A stretch of 64,000 nucleotides of DNA, from assembly GCA_037043015.1 (NCBI GenBank), contig CM073323.1, forward strand, positions 16,385,258-16,449,257, given 5' to 3'. The translations under genes were made by a program, and so were the position numbers. Source of the DNA: Bryum argenteum. Its lineage: Eukaryota > Streptophyta > Bryopsida > Bryales > Bryaceae. Shown here one piece after another: positions 1-10,901 of the stretch. The first letter of the stretch is position 1. Every line of letters starts with the position of its first letter. The notes under the pieces are model-generated. The model did no database searches and was not told the origin of the DNA. It worked only from the letters and a program-made list of their open reading frames with translations.

Positions 1-186
1 TTATGAATTTGAAAATGTAACTCACTTTCAAATTTTAAATCTTATATTTGAAACTCAAGTTATCTTGAGGCAAAATAATATAATTAAATCAATTAATGAT
101 GGAACACATCATTAAACCAGAAATCCTCATCATGAATACTTTCATTTTTCTATGAATTATATCTTTAGAATTCAGATAAAAAAGTT

Positions 187-1107
187 ATGGATTTTAATAA
201 GACAAACAACCTAGAAAAATTATCCCTTGATAATTATACTACTTGGAGAATCCGCATCACTCATTTATTAAAGAAAGAGAAACTATGGCAAATTGTAAAC
301 GGAGATGAAATCAAACCACAAGGTACCACTTCTCCAGGAGGTATCGTGACAAATCCCCCAACTACTGGTGCTAGATCTGTCAAGGAATGGGAAGAAAAGG
401 ACAAAGTTGCTTAGTCAATCTTGATTGAGAATGTGAAAAATATATGTTTTGGTTACTTGACCTTAAACAGTGCTTACTTAAATTGGCAACAACTGGAGAA
501 AATATTCTAGAATAAAGATGTAATGAATTGTTGCTTTCTACACGGAAAATATGTCAATTTTTGAATGAGTGAAGGTGAAAATGTCACCAATCATATTCAT
601 GAATTTAAACTGTTGCTGGAAGAATTAACCACAGTTGGATTGGTGGACAGTGAAGAAGATGTAGTAGAAACTTCATTGGCAAGTTTGCCAAAATCGCATG
701 AATCAATCATACATGCGTTGAGTAATACACCTCTAACAGTACAAGATGTTATCTCCAAGATCCTGCATGAGGATCTTCGACGGAAGAAAAGTGGAGTTTC
801 CACTAGCCATGGCAAAGTGCCCAGAGCCTTGTGGACAAGAGTCAAATCTTCAATTAATAGATTTTCTCTATTGAAGTTGCAGGGTGGCTATTCTAGAAAT
901 CAAGGCAATACCAGTCCAAGTAGTTTTTATCAAAACAAGCCTAGTTCCAATGGGAGTAACAAAGTCAGCAAATTTCCAATGGGTCAACAATCCAGATTCA
1001 ACAATCAACACACTTCTTCACAGTTGAACCATCCAAATTATCAATCTGCTTATAAAAAGAAGGGTATTTGTAATTATTGTAAAATACCATGTCATTATAA
1101 GAAGTAA
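187..1107 (+). pseudogene. copia gag-like remnant
   Basis: The first part (187-414) has the usual copia gag opening with KLSLDNYTTWRIRITHLL, the DUF4219-type motif, and ends at a stop. The second part (565-1107) reads as the UBN2-type gag region, with a helical segment around IHEFKLLLEELTTVGL and SLPKSHESIIHAL. It ends in a CCHC zinc knuckle (CNYC...HYKK) in which a stop falls just before the last cysteine. The Gag polyprotein would form the virus-like particle. Frames are broken between the two parts at about 415-564. Confidence 0.85.
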
Positions 1108-1233
1108 TGTAGAAAATTTCATGCCGATTTACAAGCAAGTAAAGTTATTCCTGGTCAACCATCTAATACAAATAGACCATCAGCATTTGTTGGAGTTATC
1201 CAAACTACAGTCACTAATTCGACTACTCCTATT

Positions 1234-2743
1234 CTAACAAATGAATGGTATTTAGATTCAGGGGCGACTCACCATATCACCTACCATGGAGAATGGTTCA
1301 TTTATTTACTTATTTTCAATTATATCCTCACGAGTTAGTGTACCTTGGGGACAATACAATCCAAGAAATTTTGGCTATGGTTCAGTTAAAATTACCCTTG
1401 TACAAGGAGATGATAGAATACTTGACTTTGTTTATCATGTTCCAGGTTTAACTCAAAATCTTATCACAGTTCGTAAAATAACAAAATTTGGTTCCAAAGC
1501 AATATTCTAAGAAAGAGACGTCGTGTTACATGGTTCAAATGTTTCAATTACTACTTTGAAACAACCTTATTAAGAGGGCCTGTACTTATTAGGAAGAATT
1601 AACCCCCCTAATTTCAACATTTTTTTGTAAAATGACCTGTGCCATTCAGATTGACACATTACTGAATCTGAATCTTCCTTCTCACCTATGGCATCATAGA
1701 TTGGGTCATACCCATTCACAGAAGATAGCTCGTATACAGAATTCTGCTATTGTACATGGATTACCAGAGAAAGCTCTTTCACCATTATTGTTTTGTGAAA
1801 GTTGCTTGTATGGTAAGCAATCACGGCCAAGATTCCCTAAATTTGCCCTAGAGCATGACAAATACTTGATTTAATACATCCTCATCTATGTGGCCCCATG
1901 CCTGGATATTCATTAGGCGGAGCTATTTATTTCGTCACTTCTATTGATGATTACATCATATTTCTATTGTCTATTTATTACAAAGAAAACCAGAAGTGAT
2001 TACTTGTTTTCAAGCATATAAAGCTTTGGTTGAAAACCAAACTTCTATCAAGATTAAAATTATCCGCACAAACGATGGAACCGAATATATGTCACATGCT
2101 TTTACTAAGATTTGTACAGATAATGGTATCCTCCATCAACTCACAACAACATACACTCCGCAACAGAACGGTGTTGCTGAGCAAAAGAATCAAACCCTTG
2201 TGGAATCCGCCCAATGCATGCTTCAAGCTGCTAGCCTCCCTTCTCTTTTCTGGGGTGAAGCCAGAATTGTCTTTTCTGGAGTGAAGCCATAATTACATAC
2301 AAAATTGCATAACAACAAAAACCTTGAAGAATCAAACTCGTCTTGAAATATGGACCAATCGTTGCCCTTCCATTCATTATTTCCGCATTTTTGGTTGTGA
2401 TGCCCCCGTTCTCAATCCTAAAGCCAAGCGGAAGAAATTTGACTCTAAAAGTCAAAAATGTATTTTTTTGTGTTATAGCCAAGAAGTGAAGGGATATCGC
2501 TCATATAATCCTTCTACAAAGAAAATAATCATAAGTCGTGATGTTGTTTTCAACGAACAACTTCCTAGTTTGTTTTCTAGATCCTCAACTCATAATCTTT
2601 TGCCTTCATCAGATTTTGATGTTGTACAATTCACAAGTTTAACCCATCCAACTTACCAACCTATCCAAACTCCTACACCTTTAACCCCTAAAAATCCAGG
2701 AAAGCCGATTCGGTTTTCTGAGATTTCGGGCAGCTCATTTTAA
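1234..2743 (+). pseudogene. copia protease-integrase remnant
   Basis: The aspartic protease motif YLDSGATHH is at about 1249-1275. After frame breaks come the pre-integrase zinc region (WHHRLGH ... CESCLYGKQ, 1689-1821) and the integrase core. An Asp in SIDDY is at about 1942, and the block with NDGTEY, TPQQNGVAEQ and a Glu is at about 2070-2200. The stretch IFGCDAPVLNP and later residues belongs to the integrase C-terminal region. The 3' end of this reading runs into the inserted element that starts at 2681, so the last residues are not retrotransposon sequence. Confidence 0.85.
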
Positions 2744-3614
2744 GCATTTAAACTGATATTTTTGCCTAAGATTTTTATTGGGTGCTCCACATACAGTAAT
2801 GTGTATGTGGTAAAATTTTCAAAGTCAAATTTTAATTTTATAACCTTCATCTAGAAATTTTAGGTTTCAAGTCCAAATCGGGCAGTTTAAAATAATTTTT
2901 TTTAATTTTTTTTTTTAGAAATATGTTCATTACCAAATTACTATTCAAATTCCAATGTGTCCGAAGTCAAAAAGTTTACCAATTTTACAAGGGCAGCCTC
3001 CAAAACTTTCAAAAACAATCTTCACAATTTCTAGTAATTTTACAATTTTTTCTTTCAAAAATTGCCAAAATTCGAGATTTTGGATTTTTTCCAAGATTTT
3101 TTTTTTCAAAATTCACATTATCATAAATGCACCTTCTCACCGTCGAGATTTTTCTCAAACTAAATATATCATACGTGGTGCTTGTTTTACTATATGGTTG
3201 TTTTTAGACCTTCTTTCATAAAATATTTTACATTAAGGTCAAAAAGTGGAATTGGTCTCTAAAATTTTGCATGAGCATAACCAACTTGATTACCTACATG
3301 AAAAAAAATGAGGGAAAAATATTTGGAATAACAATCATCAAGTTGCCCTTGGCACCATTTAGACAATGCCTCTCACGCAGTGGCAAAAAAAAAGTGTTGG
3401 TCAAACTTTGATTGTTATGATCTCACAAATGAAAAACATCCAACGGTTGAAATTTTGACCAGTCCTTTGTATACAAGTTAGGTACAAGATCTTACGGTTC
3501 AAAGTCTAAAACCAGAAAAAAAAGTTTCTCCATTTCCCCATCTCCCAACGAAGGTGAAAAATGGCAGTTTTTGGTTCTGGAGGTCGAGGAAACCCCTGGA
3601 TTTTTAGGGGTTAA
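2681..3614 (+). mobile_element. TTAA-bounded non-autonomous element, family A copy 1
   Basis: The left end is TTAACCCCTAAAAATCC and the right end is GGATTTTTAGGGGTTAA, inverted repeats of about 17 bp including the TTAA. A TTAA on each side fits a 4-bp TTAA target duplication with termini starting CCC, as in piggyBac-type elements. It holds no ORF of note. It interrupts the copia element between integrase and RT. A near-identical reverse copy lies at 56258-57152 and a diverged copy at 55326-56261. The transposase class is inferred from the ends only. Confidence 0.8.
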
Positions 3615-4010
3615 TAAATCCACCGGTCACTCACATTGAACAATCTACTATCCAAAGCTTCCAATCTCCAGTAAATCCCTTTTTTTCTTCTGCATATGGT
3701 GAGCCTCATCACCTCATTTGACTCATTCTCAAAATTGTTCAGTTGGCCAAAATTGTAAAAATACTCCTTCATCCTCTCAAACAACACCTCCTCCTAGGTT
3801 GTCTCCTCCTAAGCCCCCTCCAAAATACCCTAGTAAAAACACCTCTCAAACACCACGACCACCCTTAAGCCTACCTTTAGCTTTGGTAGAACTACAAGCC
3901 AAATCCCAAATATGCAAATATTCATACCATTCCTGTCTCAAGTCACTCTTCTATTGCTGAACCTGAAACATATATGAAGCGCTTCAGAGCCCTGAGTGCA
4001 AACAGTAGCA

Positions 4011-5565
4011 AGCTGCTATAGAGAATGAATATTTTTCCTTAATCAAAAATAATACATGGGACCTAGTTGACCTTCCTCCAACACAAAAAGCTATTAACAA
4101 TAAATGGATTTATACTATCAAATATAAATCTGATGGTTCGGTTGAGCGATACAAAGCCAAGCTTGTAGCAAAAGGATATTCCCAAATCCATGGAGTTGAC
4201 TACATAGACACTTTTGCCCCTGTTGTCAAAATTACCTCTATACGCGTTTTACTAGCACTAAGTGCTATTCATGATTGGGAGATTCACCGATTAGATGTGA
4301 AGACTGCCTTTTTGTATGGCGATCTAAATAAACTTATTTTTATGCGACAACCAGAAAGCTATGTCCAACCAGATTCACCAAATAAGGTTTGTCGACTAAA
4401 TCATAGTCTCTATGGATTAAAACAAGCTGCTCATGTGTTGTACTTTATTTTCTAAACCTATCTATTCTCCCTTGGCTTTTCTCCTATTAAAGCAGATTCC
4501 AATGTATATATTCAAGTTCTTACCAAGGATTTCATACTCCTTGCCCTTTATGTTGATGATGCTATTTTGGTTTCCAATAACTTATTCCTTATTAAAAAAT
4601 CAAAATACAATTGTTCAAAGCCTTTGAAATGACAGGCCATGGTTTAATTCACTACCTATTGGACATTCATATTGAACGTAATTGGCTTCAACATAATATT
4701 ACTATTCATTAACATAAATATATACTTTCAATCCTTCGACGCTTCAATAGGATTAATTGTCATCTCGTCTCAACACCACGTGAGGTTAATATGAAATTAT
4801 CTATATCACAAAGTTCCCAAACTAATGAAGAGAAACAAGAGATGTCTCAAGTTCCGTATTCCAATGCTGTTGGTACTATTACTTATGCTAGTTACATTAC
4901 ACGTCCAAACTTGGCCTATGTAGTGGGAGAAGTGAGTAGCATAGTTCCAAGACTGAAAGAACACATTGGCTTACTGTAAAAAGAATGTTTTGTTATTTAC
5001 AAGGCACATCCAATAAAGGTATCACTTATGGCACACCTTCCAATCAAATAAATGACCCTACAACTTTAGTAGGTTATACAAATGCTGATTGGGCTGTAGA
5101 GATCGATGGGAGAAAATCCACATCAGGCTATACTTTTATTTTTGCTGATGGTGCTTAATGTTGGAGCAGTAAAAGACATCAAACAGTCGCAGTAAAAGAC
5201 ATCAAACAGTCGCTCTTTCAAGTACAGAAGTAGAATATAAAGCGGCAACTGAAACTTGTAAAGAAGCCTTATGGTTAAGATGCTTGATGGCCGATCTTCA
5301 ATTTCCTCAACTTTCTCCTACTCTTATTAAATGTGATAATAAAAGCACTATAGCTTTAACCCAAAATCCACAATTCCATGCAAGAACTAAGCATATTGAG
5401 ATACAACATCATTTTATAAGAGAGATAGTACAAAGTAACAAAGTACATATTGAATATTGTCATACTTTAGAGAATATTGCAGATATATTCACCAAAAGTT
5501 TAACAAAAGAAAAACACGAAGTTTGCCTAATTAAACTTGGAGTCCAAGAACCCTATTCAAGCTAA
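4011..5565 (+). pseudogene. copia reverse transcriptase-RNase H remnant
   Basis: From about 4011 the frame reads copia RT with NTWDLVDLP, KWIYTIKYKSDG, RYKAKLVAKGYSQ, DTFAPVVK and RLDVKTAFLYGDL, and ends at a stop at 4456-4458. The active-site YVDD lies at 4549-4560 in another frame. RNase H similarity (ADWAVEIDGRKSTSGY) begins near 5090, and the end (CDNKSTIALTQNP ... ARTKHIEIQHHFIRE ... NIADIFTKSL) is 5284-5565. A short tandem duplication with a period of about 23 bp, repeating GTAAAAGACATCAAACAGTC, is at about 5167-5213. Confidence 0.9.
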
Positions 5566-6838
5566 ATAAAATTTATATTGTTTTATTGATTAAGATTGAC
5601 CACCTCAAGACTATGTAACCTACACTTATTGTTTGTACATACTATTCTAACACTCCCACTTATAGGGTACATATTCTAACTCTTTACACTATATTGTTCT
5701 ATCAAATTGAGGTGGGCTATGCCTTTTGGTTCATGAACACTTACTCATAAACATTAGGTGAATAGGTGAATACAATGTGTGTAATGAATACAATATAATA
5801 TATAAAATAATTTCTCTTGATGTTCTACAAGAATGTTGCTATGTAAATTATAACAAGAAGTCCTTGTCACCAAACTAGAGAGTGTACATACTATCACACA
5901 TCTCATGTTGTCCCGTTGACTCTTTCTGATGGAGACCTGATCCTATATTCTTGTAGAAGTCATTGTCACCAAACTGGATAGTGTACATACTATCACACAT
6001 CTCATGTTGTCCCGTTGACTCTCCTCAATGGAGACCTGATCATCACAAGCTCTACAGACAATCTAGTCCATGAGCTAGGGTACAAATGTTCTGTGCATCA
6101 CGTGTAAATAATATACACTACTCCAGTAGAAGGGGAATTCACCTACCTTCTTTGGCGTCAACAAGTTCCGATAGATGTGCTTTACATATCGAGAACCTGC
6201 CGCTATAGTTGAAAACTTCGAGACAATCATGATTGTAATGCGCTGTTCCATAGTAAAAATTCGTTGAATCAAAATGGACTTACAAGTGAGTCTTAAGTGA
6301 GCTTGGCTTGTATTTATGTGCTTATACTTATACTTTGAGTTCATAGAGTAAAAGTTAAAGGCTATAGCAAGAGTACATACATCTAAATATTCAAAATTTA
6401 CATATAAAAACATATGTAAATGGTGTAAACATCCATCAAATTATTATATGTGTAAATCAAATTATGATATTTACAAATATTTTACTATAGTAAAAACTGA
6501 AAACTTTCAAAATGATTATCACAATAATTCTAAACCTAGCCTATGGAAGAAAATACCTTGAAAACAACATAAAAGAAATGAAGCTTGATAATTTTGTAAA
6601 TTTATGAACTTCATCTTCTTGCACATCTTTGTATTTTATTTTGCTTTGAATAAACAATCAAATTTAATAATAGTACGTGTTGGAAGAAATAGATATACCC
6701 TTCTAAAAATAAAAGAAAATGGTATAATTAGAAAATAGTGTTCTCTAAGAGTGGAGAATTAGCCAATTAAAAGTAAAAGAATGCATCAAGCCCCATGAGA
6801 ATGTAAGTTGCATGGGAAGCAATGGCGGCCTCCTTTCG
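5566..6838. other. gene-free AT-rich stretch downstream of the copia element
   Basis: No coding region is supported. The first few hundred bases may include the degraded 3' end of the copia element, but no LTR boundary could be fixed. The stretch contains the tandem duplication at 5856-6041. Confidence 0.5.
5856..6041. repeat. two-copy tandem repeat, period 99 bp
   Basis: Units of about 87 bp at 5856-5942 and 5955-6041 share AGTGTACATACTATCACACA and the following CATCTCATGTTGTCCCGTTG, with few mismatches and a 12-bp spacer. Confidence 0.85.
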
Positions 6839-6846
6839 TATATAAG
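6839..6846 (+). promoter_or_regulatory. TATA box of the EPL1 gene
   Basis: TATATAAG is about 280 bp upstream of the EPL1 start codon and faces the gene. A start of transcription near 6870 would give a 5' leader of about 250 bases. Confidence 0.5.
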
Positions 6847-7119
6847 AGCCACCGACTGGCTCTTTAGTTTCCGCAGTCGCGCGCCTCGCTTGGGACTCCA
6901 GCCAGCCTTGTTCGATCGAATTCCTCGCCGTTTACTTTGCAAGCATCAAACCCTGACTGGAATGAATTCGAACTAGCCAATTAGTTACACAGCCACTTCC
7001 GCCATACATTGTTCGAATTTATCAGTGGCGTCGAGGGTTTGCAGAATTTCGAATTTTACGATGCAAAGGTTCGCGCTCCTCTACAAAACAATCCTTCAGT
7101 TACCGGCGTAGCAGTGACC

Positions 7120-10100
7120 ATGACCTTGACGAAGCGCTTATCGTTTCGGCCGCGGCCCTTGGACATCAACAAGAAGCTTTCGCTCATTACGTGCAAGGAG
7201 GATCTGGACGATGGCCGCGCTTGTTCTAGTGGTACTCCCGAACCGGTAAGTGTTTCTTGTTCTAGCAGTTGAATTTTCAAGATCTTTTAGAAACCCAGGT
7301 CAACACTCATGATCGAGCTTGGTTTGTTTCAGGTGATCGTGAAAAAAGCTGCTGGAGGTTCCGAGATTCCTACTCCGCAGTTTTCAGTCGTAGATAGCTA
7401 TGAGAAAGATTATACTCCTACGTTCAAGCAACCTCAGTCGTATATTCGAGCGCGACCAGGTATAGTAATCGACTGATTAGGGTTACAACACAGTGCACCT
7501 CCGGGAATCTTTCTTGCTGAACTAGTTAGTTGCATTTGAATTGATTTCTCTTGGTACTAGTTGTGAAAGGCGATAGTATGTTCCATAATCTTTGCTGCGG
7601 CGTTCCTGAAAATATTTGAAGCGTACGTCTCCGTGATTTGAGCAGCAAGGAGCGATGCTACAAATTATTGTGAGTACGACTTGGACGATGGCGATGAAGA
7701 CTGGATCAACAAGTACAACGGAGGAGGGCGCATCCTTCTGGCACCTGAGAAGTAAGTTGATTTTCATGGTTTGAAGTTTCATATCATAACATAACAGGAT
7801 GGGATGCTGATTGTGAAGCTATTTCGTGCTTGTTTCGGTGTCAGAATTAACAACTAGATGCTCAAGCTAAAATCAGAATTTTCATTTTCTGGATAGTAAG
7901 TGTTGGACATGTTTCGAGTATGTAGAGATGTGCATTATTGTTTCCTGGAGTCTTTCTGAATGATTCTTGATTTTTCAGTTATGTTTATGTCACATGATGA
8001 AGTAACATGGAGCCTTGTTTTCCAATGCGGAACACTTGCACTTCTTGTCTCAATTTTACTTTCGAGTAATCAATTTTAATCTTGTTCTTCAAAGTAGTAG
8101 GTGCCTGTGTTGTGAAGGGGTGCAGTATCATCAATCATGCACTAATTCATTTCGTGTAGGTTCGAAATGATGATGTACAAGTTGGAGATCTGCGATTACC
8201 ACAAAGGGTTGCTGGACGACAAGGATCGACTAGGGCCAGAATTTGGTGTGCCTACACCAGTTCATCTTACTCCGGCTGAAGCGAACGAGGTCTGTTGTTT
8301 GGTTTTCATGCTATTTTCGATGGCCATGGACGCTGTTACTAATAAATGAACACACTAATCGATACTTGGGTTCCAAATTGTGGATGATGTCGCAGATCGC
8401 CCGGGAGTTTGCAGATGCAGATGAATCTGAACGCGGCTCGTCGCGAAAAATCGGGAATGCGCTCAAAGTATTTGCAGCTGTGTATGATTATTGGATGAAT
8501 AAGGTTATTATCTTCAATATCCTTCTGGATTTCTACTTGAATTTGTAGAGGTGAATTTATTGTGATGCATATTTGCCAGCTCTAGATTGCTTCGATGCAT
8601 AAGGCTGCGAAACCTTCAAATCTTACGCCGTGCATTTGATGTAGCTTGAGGAACCCAATTGTTGGAAGATACAAAGCAACTACTTATGGTCTTCTTAGAG
8701 TATTGTTTATGTGGTTAGATTTGTAATATTGTTTGTTGTCCGTGAATTCAGCGAATCAAGACGAAGAAGCCTATTCTTCGTCGTTTACAGGTGCACCCTG
8801 CCCTTCAACGTTTCGCCATTTCCTGTATTGAATTCATATTTCTTCAATGCAAATTGATCTTTGTTTCGGTCAGTGTTATGTTCACACGGTGATTCTTTTG
8901 AAGTCTTTGTTTACTGATCTAGTGGTCCTTGATCTACAGCCGGCTCCACCTGTGAACGACTCCAGTCCGTTCAATGTGTTCAGGCCTAGGGAGAAGCTCC
9001 AGCGGCCTCATTCTCGTCGCAGTGTAAGTACTTGTGACTTGTTCAGTGATGGATACATCTGCTCTTGTCGATTATTGTCTTAAAATGGATGCGAACTGCT
9101 GATATCTCTCGTTAGGCACCAATTCATTATTAGTAGCTAAATGATCGTGGAAGCTCTAAGATATGTTACGTATGCCGATTTTACTCAATTGTTGATGTTC
9201 ACGACGAGATGGAGTAGTAACACTTCTGAAGCTCCTTGGTTTGCAGATGCAAAGACGAGAGAATGATAGCCCGTCCTTCAGAAAACTTCGAAAGGTTTGA
9301 ATCAAGTTCCACGCATTGCATCAAATTTAATGTTTCATTATCATCATTCTTAAGGATGTTTTAGAATGAGTGTAGTCTTTATCTATGTTTCAGTCAATAG
9401 TGGCTGCAGCCACTTTAGGTGCTCTCATAACTAACTATTGTGGGTTGGCTGTGTTTGTACAGGTTCGGGATCATTTTGCTGAGAGCAAGGAAATTCTTGG
9501 TCTCATACATAAGGTGGGTTCGAAAAATTCAAAATCAAGTTTGTCTCGCCTTAATTACACAGATTCTGGTGTTAATGTAGACAAATGTTGATGCCAAAAT
9601 CGTCTACTTACTAAATACGAGTTTTAAGGACTTCTGCATGAACATGAATTCAGTACAGATTCACTGTTGTATGTTCATCAGTATTGCATTCCTATTATTG
9701 CGCAGTTGTCTATAAACTTTGATATGCTAAGCTGTGGTGTGCTTCGATGCTGGTAATTGTTTTGCGTCTGTTCAGAGGGAAAAGATCAAGAGGGACCTCG
9801 TGCAAGTAGAATCAAATATGCAAAGATTAGATATGGAGGTCGAGGTGAGCCGTGCTTCCTTCCCCATCCTCTTCAAGTGCCCAACTCAAATATCATCTCT
9901 CAGGTCTTATTAGTTAGCTCAAGCATTTTGTTGATCCAAGAGCTTCATGACAGAGCTTAGGTGAAATGATTACTCTTATTTGATGTGTATGATGGTGTCA
10001 TCAGTCAAATTTCTGGACACGTTTACTGAATTTGTGGATGGCGACCTTTCGGCCATCAATCTTCTCGGTATGGCGTTGTGCAGAGTATGCGGAGTCAAGT

Positions 10101-10901
10101 CGACGCAAAGAGAATTTTGTCGTCGAGCAACAGTCCAAGCATTGAGGACCCTCAACCCTTGTTTTTCTTAAATGAGCATCCATTGGGCCAGTCAACCTCG
10201 ACAGCCCCGAATCGTCATTCGATTCCCGTTGCAGGAATTCGCATGAAACGAAGTTATTTTCCTGTCGCTCGTAATCAGTTGAGAGTAAGTTCCGTTCAAC
10301 TACTCTTTCATACGCCTGAGTGAAGACTATATCCATCAAGACATGCTCATAACTAATAAACCTTCGAAAGCACTCTAACTAGATTTCTTAGGTGAACGAA
10401 CTACTATGCTTGTCCTAATTACACATATCCTGTAGTTAGCTTCGAATGATACTGATACATTGATCCGAATACATTGATATTAAAAGCTCGAATAATACTA
10501 ATACATTGATACAATACAGGCTAAATGTCAGCCCGAATGTTATTAATATCCTCTCTTCAGATTATACCCGCAAGGTTCTTGGTACTATTCGTCTTCCACA
10601 TCCTTGGTACAAGTACTTACTGAATGAATGTAGATGACGAGTTTGCATACTGTTTTTCAGCGGGCGTGAAAGTTGCCCATTTTCTGAAGTACTTGTTGTT
10701 GTGTCGCAGACAAGGGCGTCGGCGAAGCAGGACCCCTATTTCCTATTCACAGAACCTCTAGATGTAGGAAAACTCAAAAAAGTAGGGATTGATTTTTCGT
10801 TTGGAGACGGACCTATAGCTCACCGTCTTCCTGGTAGAATTTCCGGTAGAATTGGTCGGGGAGGCCGCCTTGTGTTGGATAGGTCTTCGACTGCCTTTTG
10901 A
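7120..10901 (+). CDS. EPL1: Enhancer of polycomb-like protein (EPL1 domain), NuA4 subunit
   Basis: My gene model has 12 exons: 7120-7245, 7333-7459, 7646-7751, 8160-8289, 8396-8503, 8752-8790, 8940-9023, 9247-9294, 9463-9513, 9776-9844, 10084-10284, 10710-10901. They join in frame to 426 residues. The N-terminus has the EPL1 signature (SFRPRPLDINKKLSLI), then VVDSYEKDYTPTFKQPQ, YCEYDLDDGDEDW, LEICDYHKGLLDDKDRLGPE, VYDYWMNKRIKTKKPILRRL and the basic helical part MQRRENDSPSFRKLRK-VRDHFAESKEILGLI. In yeast and animals Epl1/EPC scaffolds the Piccolo/NuA4 H4 and H2A acetyltransferase in the nucleus, and plant EPL1 proteins are expected to do the same. The start at 7120 is the first ATG in frame with the domain. 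The C-terminal third is less conserved and ends in a Gly/Arg-rich tail (GRISGRIGRGGRL). All introns are GT-AG. Confidence 0.92.

Larger units (their letters stand above)
187..5565 (+). mobile_element. Ty1/copia LTR retrotransposon internal region, decayed
   Basis: Gag, protease, integrase, reverse transcriptase and RNase H similarity follow each other in this order, and integrase before RT defines the copia type. The frame is broken many times, for example stops at 412-414, 1105-1107 and 4456-4458, so the copy is dead. A 934-bp TTAA-bounded element sits between the integrase and RT parts. I could not identify LTRs, a tRNA primer-binding site or a clear polypurine tract. Bases 1-186 are AT-rich leader-like sequence, and the 5' LTR, if present, lies before the window. 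Confidence 0.93.

Noticed and set aside
7009..7119. Upstream extension of EPL1
   Set aside because: The frame is open, but no ATG occurs in it before 7120, and the family N-terminus begins right after 7120.
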